Positions 1 to 5,552 of a stretch of DNA of 5,552 nucleotides are shown one piece after another (positions within the stretch are counted from its first letter, which is position 1; the number at the start of each line of letters is the position of its first letter). Location: contig JAJPJU010000307.1 in the NCBI GenBank assembly GCA_021324035.1, positions 1 to 5,552 of the forward strand, written 5' to 3'. The stretch comes from Spartobacteria bacterium (GTDB lineage Bacteria; Verrucomicrobiota; Verrucomicrobiia; Chthoniobacterales; UBA10450). Position numbers and translations under genes: made by a program. The notes under the pieces were generated by a model. It was not told the origin of the DNA and searched no databases. It worked only from the letters and a program-made list of their open reading frames with translations.

Positions 1-2
1 AG

Positions 3-206
3 CATGTGGACCTGAAGCGGTCTCTCAAAAATTTGGCCAGACGATTGCCGTTTCGGCCGCTCTTGCGATTTCTTTACGTTTATATCTGGCAAAAGGGTTT
101 TCTGGATGGCCGCGAGGGCTATTATTTCGCCAGGCTCCACGCCGCCTACGAGTTTTTGATTGTTGCCAAAACCTACGAGTATAAAAAGCGCAACGAGCGA
201 ATCTGA
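3..206 (+). CDS. Glycosyltransferase family 2 protein, C-terminal fragment (5' end outside window)
   Basis: Only the last ~67 codons are present. The frame is open to the left edge (base 3 reads His, then GTG at 6), so the GTG is probably an internal Val codon and not the start. What is visible is a basic stretch (DLKRSLKNLARRLPFRPLLR), then an aromatic, partly hydrophobic segment with FLYVYIWQKGFLDGREGYYF, and then an AAYEFLIVAKTYEYKK tail. This arrangement resembles the C-terminus of WaaE/KdtX-like GT2 enzymes, where a membrane-associating segment with a FLDGREG motif follows the catalytic GT-A domain. Such enzymes add sugars from nucleotide donors to lipid-linked or lipopolysaccharide glycans on the cytoplasmic face of the inner membrane. 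The catalytic domain with its DXD motif lies outside the window, so donor and acceptor cannot be judged. It stops with TGA 12 bp before the end of the convergent sugar-phosphate transferase, which supports a polysaccharide role. The family call is fairly secure and the specificity is unknown. Confidence 0.75.
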   Translation, partial: HVDLKRSLKNLARRLPFRPLLRFLYVYIWQKGFLDGREGYYFARLHAAYEFLIVAKTYEYKKRNERI

Positions 207-218
207 CGCGTCGTTGTT

Positions 219-1613
219 TCAGTAGGCCGTTTTCGGCGGCTTCACCAGGTGCCAGAACGTCCGCATGATGATTGCCAGCTCGAGCGACAGGTTCCAGTTC
301 TCCAAATACTCAATGTCGCATGCGACACGGTTGGCAATATCGGCGCTATTGCGCGCCTCGCCGCGGTAGCCTCGGACCTGGGCAAGGCCGGTGATTCCGG
401 GCTTCACGAAGGTGCGCACGTGATAATTCGCCATGTATTTGGAAAATTGCTGGTTGTGCTCGATTAGATGCGGTCGCGGGCCGACAATGCTCATGTCCCC
501 GCGCAGAACGTTCCAGAATTGGGGGACCTCATCGATGCTCAATTTTCGAAACCATTTTCCCAACGGATAAATACGTTCGTCCTCGAGACTGGCCTGCCGG
601 GACAGTTCGCCATTGTTCGAGTGCATCGTCCGAAATTTGTAAATCTCGAATTGCCGGTTCTGAAGGCCGGCGCGTTGTTGGAGATGGAAAAGCGGACCGG
701 GTGATTGCAATCGTTGGCTGACGAACACGATCACAGCCAGCACTGGAAAAACGAAAACGATGATTGGAATTGCGATTGCGACATCAATCGCGCGTTTCAA
801 AAATTGGTTGAGCGGATTCTCCAGCGGTTCCTCCCGCAGCCCGATAAACCGGAAGCCGCCGTCTTCGAAATGGGTGACCGAATGGCGGAGTTTTTCTTCG
901 AGATCGCTGAGGATCAACAAACGAATGCCGAGTTGATCGCAGATCTGAATGACGTTCTGGTAGGCGTTGGCGAAAAGCGGAAATTCCAACAGGATAACCT
1001 GAGTAATTCCCCGTTCCCGAATCACCTTCTCGATCTCGTCCGCCTTGCCGAGGATCGGAATACCGTCCCGGGTTTGATCGAGGCTTTCGTCGCAAATCAG
1101 GCCAACCGTTCGCAATCCGATTTCGGACTTGCGTTGAAGCCAGTCCCCAAGTTGTTCGGCCCGCCGGCTGGTCCCGACCAGCAGCGTTTTGTCTTCAGTG
1201 CGGAAAATTCCCCGGGCAAGAATCGCGGGGAGATAGTAATGCGAGAACAGAAGCGCGACATAAAGCCACGGCACAAAATTGAAGAAAAACACACGCGAAA
1301 TGAACGCGTCCTTGGCTGCGATGAGATAAATCACAAGCAGACCGACGCTGGCAACGGTCTGGCGAAGACTGAGCCGGTGCGGCCGCAACAACTCGTTTTG
1401 CAAAAAGTAATTCTTCGAGCGGGTGATCGCCTCCAAGAGCATGCCGAGCACGAGCAAGCCGCAGTAAAGGCCGTATCGGCGCCAGGTTAGCTCGGCGCCC
1501 GGCGAATAAAAAGTGACCATGATCCAGACTCCGAGCCAGAAAAGGCCGGCCACCATGACGATCTGGCAAAACAGAAAAAGGCGGTAAAGTCCTTCCGTCC
1601 GTTGCGTGACCAT
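219..1613 (-). CDS. Polyprenyl-phosphate sugar-1-phosphate transferase (WcaJ-like initiating enzyme)
   Basis: A complete 464-aa protein, typical for the polyprenyl glycosylphosphotransferase family. It should transfer a sugar-1-phosphate, probably glucose-1-P, from a UDP-sugar to undecaprenyl phosphate at the inner membrane, the first step of exopolysaccharide or O-antigen unit synthesis. The N-terminal region has about four hydrophobic segments (roughly residues 12-35, 48-63, 86-100 and 108-131). A soluble Rossmann-like middle domain follows (about 141-255, starting KTLLVGTSRRAEQLG). The C-terminal bacterial sugar transferase domain starts at KRAIDV (273-278) with a hydrophobic re-entrant segment (277-299). 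It carries SPGP (304-307), YKFRTM (325-330), the Asp-Glu pair in SIDEVPQFWNVLRGD (D361/E362), SIVGPRP (375-381) and KPGITGLAQVRGYRGE (404-419). The RGYRGE block and the C-terminal AY ending resemble the WcaJ/glucose subgroup. The exact sugar is inference. The ATG at 1613 has a GGAG 11 nt upstream. It is divergent from the O-antigen ligase-like gene. Confidence 0.93.
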   Translation of the reverse strand: MVTQRTEGLYRLFLFCQIVMVAGLFWLGVWIMVTFYSPGAELTWRRYGLYCGLLVLGMLLEAITRSKNYFLQNELLRPHRLSLRQTVASVGLLVIYLIAAKDAFISRVFFFNFVPWLYVALLFSHYYLPAILARGIFRTEDKTLLVGTSRRAEQLGDWLQRKSEIGLRTVGLICDESLDQTRDGIPILGKADEIEKVIRERGITQVILLEFPLFANAYQNVIQICDQLGIRLLILSDLEEKLRHSVTHFEDGGFRFIGLREEPLENPLNQFLKRAIDVAIAIPIIVFVFPVLAVIVFVSQRLQSPGPLFHLQQRAGLQNRQFEIYKFRTMHSNNGELSRQASLEDERIYPLGKWFRKLSIDEVPQFWNVLRGDMSIVGPRPHLIEHNQQFSKYMANYHVRTFVKPGITGLAQVRGYRGEARNSADIANRVACDIEYLENWNLSLELAIIMRTFWHLVKPPKTAY

Positions 1614-1624
1614 GTTCTATTGAG

Positions 1625-1628
1625 CTCC
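1625..1628 (-). promoter_or_regulatory. Shine-Dalgarno-like GGAG for the sugar-phosphate transferase
   Basis: On the minus strand GGAG (within GGCGGAGCTC) lies 11 nt before the ATG at 1613. The spacing is slightly long but usable. It supports that ATG as the start, and no competing in-frame start is needed to give a full-length family member. Confidence 0.45.
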
Positions 1629-1638
1629 GCCGAGAGCC

Positions 1639-1666
1639 AGAGTACGCGATGGCGGCAGACCTTCAA
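1639..1666 (-). promoter_or_regulatory. Weak candidate sigma70-type promoter for the sugar-phosphate transferase
   Basis: Read on the minus strand, TTGAAG (complement of 1661-1666) is followed after 16 bp by TACTCT (complement of 1639-1644). The -35 matches the TTGACA consensus at 4 of 6 positions and the -10 matches TATAAT at only 3 of 6. A start near base 1632 would leave an ~18-nt leader that still contains the GGAG site. The position is sensible, but the match is weak and could be chance. The host's promoter consensus is not known. Confidence 0.22.
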
Positions 1667-1689
1667 CTCGTGGTAAACTTTCCGCGTTC

Positions 1690-1767
1690 ATGAGACTTCA
1701 ATTGCGAAGACGGATCGCTCTTAGATCAAAAAGCGATTCCCATACCATTCCAGTGCCTTCAGCCTGA
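1690..1767 (+). CDS. Possible 25-codon leader ORF overlapping the O-antigen ligase start (TGATG)
   Basis: An ATG at 1690 opens a 25-codon frame that ends with TGA at 1765-1767. The last base of that stop is the A of the downstream ATG (1767-1769), giving a TGATG overlap. The peptide starts MRLQLRRRIALRSKSD and ends TIPVPSA. It is rich in Arg in its first half and has no membrane segment or recognisable domain. TGATG junctions are a known arrangement for translational coupling, and the downstream start has no visible Shine-Dalgarno, so coupling would explain how it is translated. Against this, the leader itself also lacks a clear ribosome-binding site and such short frames are common by chance. 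I do not recognise the peptide. It is best treated as a hypothesis. Confidence 0.2.
   Translation: MRLQLRRRIALRSKSDSHTIPVPSA
1712..1739 (+). promoter_or_regulatory. Imperfect inverted repeat / possible mRNA hairpin in the leader of the ligase gene
   Basis: GGATCGCT (1712-1719) can pair with AGCGATTC (1732-1739): eight pairs including one G-U, around a 12-nt loop (1720-1731). The core ATCGCT/AGCGAT is a perfect 6-bp inverted repeat. It ends 27 nt before the ligase ATG and lies inside the possible 25-codon leader ORF. No T-run follows it, so it is not an intrinsic terminator. It could be an operator half-site pair or an RNA structure that affects translation, or simply chance. Confidence 0.25.
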
Positions 1768-4145
1768 TGGAAAACGCTCTCGATCAGCCAGAATCCGGAC
1801 GCAGGATCACGGCCGGTCCATTCCCGGAAGCGTTTCTCGCACTGCTCCCCGTCCTGGCCTGCTTTTTGGGCGGCGCCACTCAGAAGACGGCGGAAGGAAT
1901 CGTTTTCGCAGTCCTCGGAATTTTCCTGGTGTTGCGACCACCTCGCTATTCACTGGGTTGGCCGATCAATCTGGTCCTGTTCGCGCTTTTGCTTTGGCCT
2001 GCCGTTGGTTTTCTGCCGGCTAATTGGTTTTACCTGCCGACGTGGCGCGTCGCTTTCACTAACGACCTGGGAATTTCACTTCCGCCAACGGTGAGCCCGC
2101 AGCCGTGGATCACATTGAGCTGCTGGGTCAGTCTGCTGGCTGGTCTGTGCTGGCTCTACGTGATGTGCAGCGAACAGCTTGGGTTGCGTGAAGCGCGGAC
2201 CGCGGTCCGAATGTATACGGCCGGAATTGTCATTTTGGCGGCGATTTGCGTTTTGCTGTGGCTCCGGCATACCACCTTGCCATTCTGGCATAACGCCCGC
2301 GGATTCGGCCCGTTTCCCAACCGCAATCAAACTGGAAATCTGTTCGGATTGGCCGCAATCATGGTTTTGGTCTGCGGCCTGGACGATCTTCGCAAAGGAC
2401 GGAAACGCTGGATCGCCTGGGTCGTTGCGCTTGGGTTCGTCATTGCCGCCGTAATTTTGAATTATTCGCGCGCGGGAGTTGGTCTGCTCGTCGCAGGTAG
2501 CGCGCTTTGGCTCGGCGTTTTTTCTCTCCGGCAACGCTCAGTCTCGAAAGTCGCGGTCGTTGTTTCGTTTTTGCTTCTTCTCGGCACGGCCTTGCTCGTT
2601 TTCGGCGGGCAAACCTTGGAACGATTTAATCTTCGAAATCTGAGCGGCCCGGACATCTCAGGCGATTTTCGGTGGCGGATTTTTTCGGATGTTTTCCAAC
2701 TGCTACGCGATTCGCCCTGGGTCGGAATAGGTCTCGGAAATTTCAGCCCTGTTTTCGCCACCTTTCGCGCCGCATCTTTCAACGAGCAACGCGCGATCCA
2801 TCCGGAGAGCGATTGGCTTTGGCTCTGGAGTGAGTTGGGATGGGTGGCGGTAGTTCTCGTGATTGCCGGATTCGTTTTAATTCTCCGAAAAGTTTTTCCA
2901 CTTCAGGAAGGAACGAATCAGCGATATCGCCTCAGCACTCTTATCGCCGCGATCCTCTTTGCATTGCATGGTTTGGTTGACGTGTCCGGTCATCGCGTCG
3001 GCACCATATTCGCAGCGATTTTTCTGCTCGGGATTTCGGTGCACCGGCCTTTTTCTTTTCGGCGAATGGGTTGGCCGTCGGTTTTATTCCGCCTGACGGG
3101 CTTGGCCTTGGTTGTTATCGGCGTTTCGTGGGCTGTCTCGGCGCGCGGCCAAAAATTGTTGCCAGGTTCGATTGGGGTAGGCAGTGCCAAACACTTCGCC
3201 GTTATCGCCAATCAAGAGCACGATTTCAAAGAAGCGGTGCGGCTCGCGAATATAGGACTGCAATGGGCGCCGCTCGATTGGGAGCTTTATTTCTCGCGCG
3301 CGATTGCCGAAGTCTCGCTGAAGCAAAACGAGGATGCGCTGGCGGATTTCAGGCGGGCGCGTTTTATCGAGCCGAGCTCGTTCGAGCTTCCACTCGCGGA
3401 AGGGACGGCGTGGCTCGCGGCGAAGCAGCCTCAGTTGGCCGCAACCGCATGGCAGGAAGCGCTTCGTCGAGCCGGGCAATCGCAACGGGCCTCAGTTTAC
3501 GCGCGCATGCTCAGTGATGCTTCGCTGCATAGTCCCGAGTTGCGCCGCCTTCTCGCCGAGCGCGGAGTCAGTCGTCACGATTTGGCATTGCCTTATCTCA
3601 GCCAACTCGGCGGCGCGGAGTTCAATAGCGCGTTGACCCAGGTCTTGAACGCTGATCCAAATCTCACTTCGTATTCGGAGCCGGAAAAGCTTGCGTTGTT
3701 TTCACTTTGGTCGGACCGCGGGGACGGTGAAATGCTTGCCCGGGCGATCCAACAGCATCCGGACTGGTTGTCCTACGCCTGGTTCGGCATGGCGAAGTAT
3801 GATGCGAGCAAGAACGATTTTCGCGCCGCGTACGATCTCACCCAAAAATATGGCGGCCCGGCCGCGCTGCCGCGTATTTCGTCCAACGCCTCACTGATTG
3901 AATTGGAAAGTCAGTTCCGAGCCTCGCCGGATAATTATGCGATCGGTTACGAATTGTATCGTGCCCAACAACAGGCGGGCCGGACCGATGACGCGCTAAA
4001 TACGTTGCGCCATTTCAGCGAACGCCGAAACTCGCCGGTCTATTTCAAATACCTCGAGTCCCAGCTTTGGGCTGAAAAACAAGATTACGAACGCGCCTGG
4101 AAAGCCTGGGAATCATTTCACGCCGCTCAAACCAGCGCGAAGTAA
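1767..4145 (+). CDS. O-antigen ligase/polymerase-like membrane protein with C-terminal TPR region
   Basis: A 792-aa protein with roughly 11-13 hydrophobic segments in residues 22-457, followed by a soluble ~330-aa C-terminal half. The Wzy_C/WaaL-type core covers about 190-375. It has NQTGN (187-191), LNYSRAGVGLLVAG (231-244), a large presumably periplasmic loop (281-355) with GDFRWRIF and DSPWVGIGLGNFSPVF, and HPESDWLWLWSELGW (345-359). R235 in the SRAG motif and H345 in the loop sit where O-antigen ligases carry their conserved Arg and His. Family members take glycan from undecaprenyl diphosphate and either polymerise it or attach it to lipid A core or a protein, in the periplasm. From about 478 to 790 there are helical TPR-like repeats, for example EAVRLANIGLQWAPLDWELY, EDALADFRRARFIEPSS and DDALNTLRHF. 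Ligase, polymerase and protein-glycan transferase cannot be separated by sequence alone. The ATG at 1767 lacks a Shine-Dalgarno but overlaps a short upstream frame. The TAA is followed by an intrinsic terminator. Confidence 0.88.
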   Translation: MENALDQPESGRRITAGPFPEAFLALLPVLACFLGGATQKTAEGIVFAVLGIFLVLRPPRYSLGWPINLVLFALLLWPAVGFLPANWFYLPTWRVAFTNDLGISLPPTVSPQPWITLSCWVSLLAGLCWLYVMCSEQLGLREARTAVRMYTAGIVILAAICVLLWLRHTTLPFWHNARGFGPFPNRNQTGNLFGLAAIMVLVCGLDDLRKGRKRWIAWVVALGFVIAAVILNYSRAGVGLLVAGSALWLGVFSLRQRSVSKVAVVVSFLLLLGTALLVFGGQTLERFNLRNLSGPDISGDFRWRIFSDVFQLLRDSPWVGIGLGNFSPVFATFRAASFNEQRAIHPESDWLWLWSELGWVAVVLVIAGFVLILRKVFPLQEGTNQRYRLSTLIAAILFALHGLVDVSGHRVGTIFAAIFLLGISVHRPFSFRRMGWPSVLFRLTGLALVVIGVSWAVSARGQKLLPGSIGVGSAKHFAVIANQEHDFKEAVRLANIGLQWAPLDWELYFSRAIAEVSLKQNEDALADFRRARFIEPSSFELPLAEGTAWLAAKQPQLAATAWQEALRRAGQSQRASVYARMLSDASLHSPELRRLLAERGVSRHDLALPYLSQLGGAEFNSALTQVLNADPNLTSYSEPEKLALFSLWSDRGDGEMLARAIQQHPDWLSYAWFGMAKYDASKNDFRAAYDLTQKYGGPAALPRISSNASLIELESQFRASPDNYAIGYELYRAQQQAGRTDDALNTLRHFSERRNSPVYFKYLESQLWAEKQDYERAWKAWESFHAAQTSAK

Positions 4146-4154
4146 CTTTGGATT

Positions 4155-4179
4155 GCGGCACGTATTCGCGCCGCTTTTA
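4155..4179 (+). terminator. Intrinsic terminator downstream of the O-antigen ligase-like gene
   Basis: GCGGCACG (4155-4162), loop TATT (4163-4166) and CGCGCCGC (4167-4174) form an 8-position stem with one A-C mismatch, followed directly by TTTTA (4175-4179). The stem is GC-rich and begins 9 nt after the TAA of the upstream gene, the normal layout for a Rho-independent terminator on the + strand. On the minus strand the stem is not followed by a T-run, so it looks one-directional. Its T-run overlaps the stop codon of the convergent ppdK. The T-run is short (four T, then ATT), so efficiency is uncertain. Confidence 0.6.
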
Positions 4180-5552
4180 TTCCGCCAGCGCTGCCTGTGC
4201 TGCTGCAAGCCGGGCGATCGGAATACGGAACGGGCTGCAGCTGACATAATCTAATCCGAGGCGGTGACAGAATTTTACGCTGTTCGGTTCGCCGCCATGC
4301 TCGCCGCAAATTCCGAGTTTGATCTTCGGCCGGGCTTTGCGCCCGAGATCACACGTCATTTCCATTAACTTTCCGACACCGCGTTGGTCGATCGAGGCGA
4401 ACGGGTTCGTTTCGACAATGTCGAGCTCGGCATAGTGCGGGAGGAAGCTTCCGGAATCGTCGCGGCTCATCCCGAGCGTGGTCTGAGTCAGGTCGTTGGT
4501 GCCAAAGCTAAAGAACTCCGCATCACGCGCAATCTCGTCGGCCAGCAGACATGCCCGCGGAATTTCGATCATCGTGCCGACCAGATAATCAAACTTGGTT
4601 TTCTTTTTCTTCGCCACCTCCTCGGCCACGCGATTCACAATGTCGATTTGGAGTTTCAGCTCTCGCGGAAAACCCACCAGCGGGATCATAATCTCCGGCC
4701 GGACTTTGATTTTCTTGGACTGAACCTCGGCCGCCGCTTCGAAAATAGCGCGGGCCTGCATTTCGGAAATTTCAGGGAACGTAATCCCGAGTCGACAACC
4801 GCGATGTCCAAGCATGGGATTGAATTCGTGCAGTTCGTTTACTCTTCGGGCGATATGTTCGACCGATATGCCCAGCTTTTCAGCCAGCTCCTTTTGTTGC
4901 TCGTGATCATTCGGCAAAAATTCATGCAGCGGCGGATCAAGAAATCGGATCGTGGCGGGGAGTCCCTTTAGTTCGGTGAAGATGCCAACGAAATCTTCCC
5001 GTTGATACGGCAGCAGTTTTTTCAGCGCGTGTTCGCGCTCGTTTTTCGTGCCGGCCAAAATCATCTCGCGCATTGCGTCGATTCGGTCGCCTTGGAAGAA
5101 CATGTGCTCGGTCCGGCAAAGGCCGATTCCCTCGGCACCGAACGCGATCGCATTCGCGACCTGGTCAGGAGTATCGGCGTTCGTCCGAATCCCGAGGATG
5201 CGAAATTCGTCCGCCCAGGTCATCAGCTTGGCGTACTCGCGATAGGTCAGGCTTTTCTTTGCATCGAGCGAGCGATCGACCAGTACTTGAATGATTTCCG
5301 ATGGCGCAGTGGTGACCTCACCGGCAAAAACTTCGCCCGCACTTCCATCGATCGAAATATAATCGCCTTGTCTCAGGGTCGTTCCGTTCGCGCTGAGCGT
5401 GTGTTTCCGATAGTCGATTTCGATTCCGCTCGCTCCGCAGACGCAGACTTTTCCCATCTGCCGGGCGACCAGGGCGGCATGCGATGAAACGCCGCCGCGC
5501 GAGGTAAGAATTCCCTCGGCCGCAATCATTCCCCGAAGGTCTTCCGGGGAGG
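4177..5552 (-). CDS. ppdK: Pyruvate, phosphate dikinase, C-terminal half (5' end outside window)
   Basis: The frame is open to the right edge. The visible ~457 codons are about half of a typical ~880-aa PPDK, so the ATG at 5529 is an internal Met (it is preceded in frame by SPEDLRG). PPDK interconverts ATP + pyruvate + Pi and AMP + PEP + PPi in the cytoplasm. Numbering from that internal Met, the phosphohistidine domain has TSRGGVSSHAALVARQMGK with catalytic His17 (codon 5479-5481). The C-terminal PEP/pyruvate TIM barrel has GIGLCRTEHMFF (134-145), RFLDPPLHEFLP (195-206), TMIEIPRA (319-326, metal-binding Glu322), FGTNDLTQTTLGMSRDD (342-358) and GICGEHGGEP (406-415). It ends with YVSCSPFRIPIARLAAAQ, which contains the catalytic Cys431. 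All expected active-site residues of this half are present. The HEFLP and CSPFR signatures favour PPDK over PEP synthase. The N-terminal ATP-grasp domain is not in the window. The gene is convergent with the ligase gene, with 31 bp between stops, and is unlikely to be part of the glycan pathway. Confidence 0.96.
   Translation of the reverse strand, partial: SPEDLRGMIAAEGILTSRGGVSSHAALVARQMGKVCVCGASGIEIDYRKHTLSANGTTLRQGDYISIDGSAGEVFAGEVTTAPSEIIQVLVDRSLDAKKSLTYREYAKLMTWADEFRILGIRTNADTPDQVANAIAFGAEGIGLCRTEHMFFQGDRIDAMREMILAGTKNEREHALKKLLPYQREDFVGIFTELKGLPATIRFLDPPLHEFLPNDHEQQKELAEKLGISVEHIARRVNELHEFNPMLGHRGCRLGITFPEISEMQARAIFEAAAEVQSKKIKVRPEIMIPLVGFPRELKLQIDIVNRVAEEVAKKKKTKFDYLVGTMIEIPRACLLADEIARDAEFFSFGTNDLTQTTLGMSRDDSGSFLPHYAELDIVETNPFASIDQRGVGKLMEMTCDLGRKARPKIKLGICGEHGGEPNSVKFCHRLGLDYVSCSPFRIPIARLAAAQAALAE

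Noticed and set aside
226..237. GCCG-TTTT-CGGC small hairpin just past the convergent stops
   Set aside because: It has only four base pairs and no T-run on either strand, and it lies inside the coding end of the sugar-phosphate transferase. It is too weak to call a terminator.
705..1490. 261-codon open frame on the + strand opposite the sugar-phosphate transferase
   Set aside because: It lies wholly antisense to a protein with complete family motifs. Its translation is low in hydrophobic order and has no recognisable domain, and neighbouring + frames (249-467, 468-704) show the same effect. It is a shadow of codon composition.
1674..1707. TAAACT (1674-1679) and TTGCGA (1702-1707) as + strand promoter elements for the ligase gene
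   Set aside because: Neither has a partner element at a suitable 16-18 bp spacing with a reasonable match, so I do not call a + strand promoter.
4594..4620. A-rich run on the minus strand encoding several Lys codons in ppdK, considered as a possible frameshift or slippage site
   Set aside because: The frame is intact on both sides with conserved motifs, and a lysine-rich surface helix before the FDYLVGTMIEIPRA segment is ordinary in PPDK.
4384..5487. Open frames of 195 and 161 codons on the + strand opposite ppdK
   Set aside because: The ppdK reading is conserved along its whole length, including catalytic residues. The antisense frames show no domain.
4177..5552. Phosphoenolpyruvate synthase or PTS enzyme I as alternatives for the right-hand gene
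   Set aside because: The FLDPPLHEFLP, GICGEHGGEP and CSPFR signatures and their spacing are those of PPDK.

Overview
The window comes from a Gram-negative-type bacterium. It shows the edge of a surface-polysaccharide (O-antigen or exopolysaccharide) locus next to a central-metabolism gene. Base composition is moderately GC-rich by eye, and coding density is very high. The style of the proteins (a GT2 tail ending in FLDGREGYYFARLHAAYEF, a WcaJ-type initiating transferase, an O-antigen ligase-like protein with a long TPR tail, and a PPDK with the CSPFR active-site motif) would fit a soil Verrucomicrobiota or Acidobacteriota. That taxonomic reading is inference only, because no marker gene is present.

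Layout. (1) Bases 3-206, + strand: the last ~67 codons of a family 2 glycosyltransferase that begins before the window. (2) Bases 219-1613, - strand: a complete polyprenyl-phosphate sugar-1-phosphate transferase (464 aa), convergent with (1) across only 12 bp. (3) Bases 1614-1766: a 153-bp divergent intergenic region. It holds a weak candidate promoter and a Shine-Dalgarno-like site for gene (2). On the other side it holds a possible 25-codon leader ORF whose stop overlaps the start of gene (4) as TGATG, and an imperfect hairpin inside that leader. (4) Bases 1767-4145, + strand: a 792-aa multi-spanning O-antigen ligase/polymerase-like protein with a C-terminal TPR-like half. (5) Bases 4155-4179: an intrinsic terminator for gene (4), whose T-run overlaps the stop codon of the next, convergent gene. 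(6) Bases 4177-5552, - strand: the C-terminal half of pyruvate, phosphate dikinase, which runs off the right edge.

How the genes fit together. The transferase would load the first sugar phosphate onto undecaprenyl phosphate at the inner membrane. Glycosyltransferases such as the one at the left edge would extend the chain. The Wzy/WaaL-like protein would then polymerise the finished glycan or transfer it to an acceptor on the periplasmic side. PPDK (pyruvate to PEP interconversion) has no specific link to this pathway and probably marks the boundary of the locus. Orientation alternates at every gene, so each gene is its own transcription unit here rather than part of one operon.

I found no mobile element, CRISPR array, RNA gene or clearly novel system. 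The most unusual points are the putative coupled leader ORF with its hairpin, and the ligase-TPR fusion.
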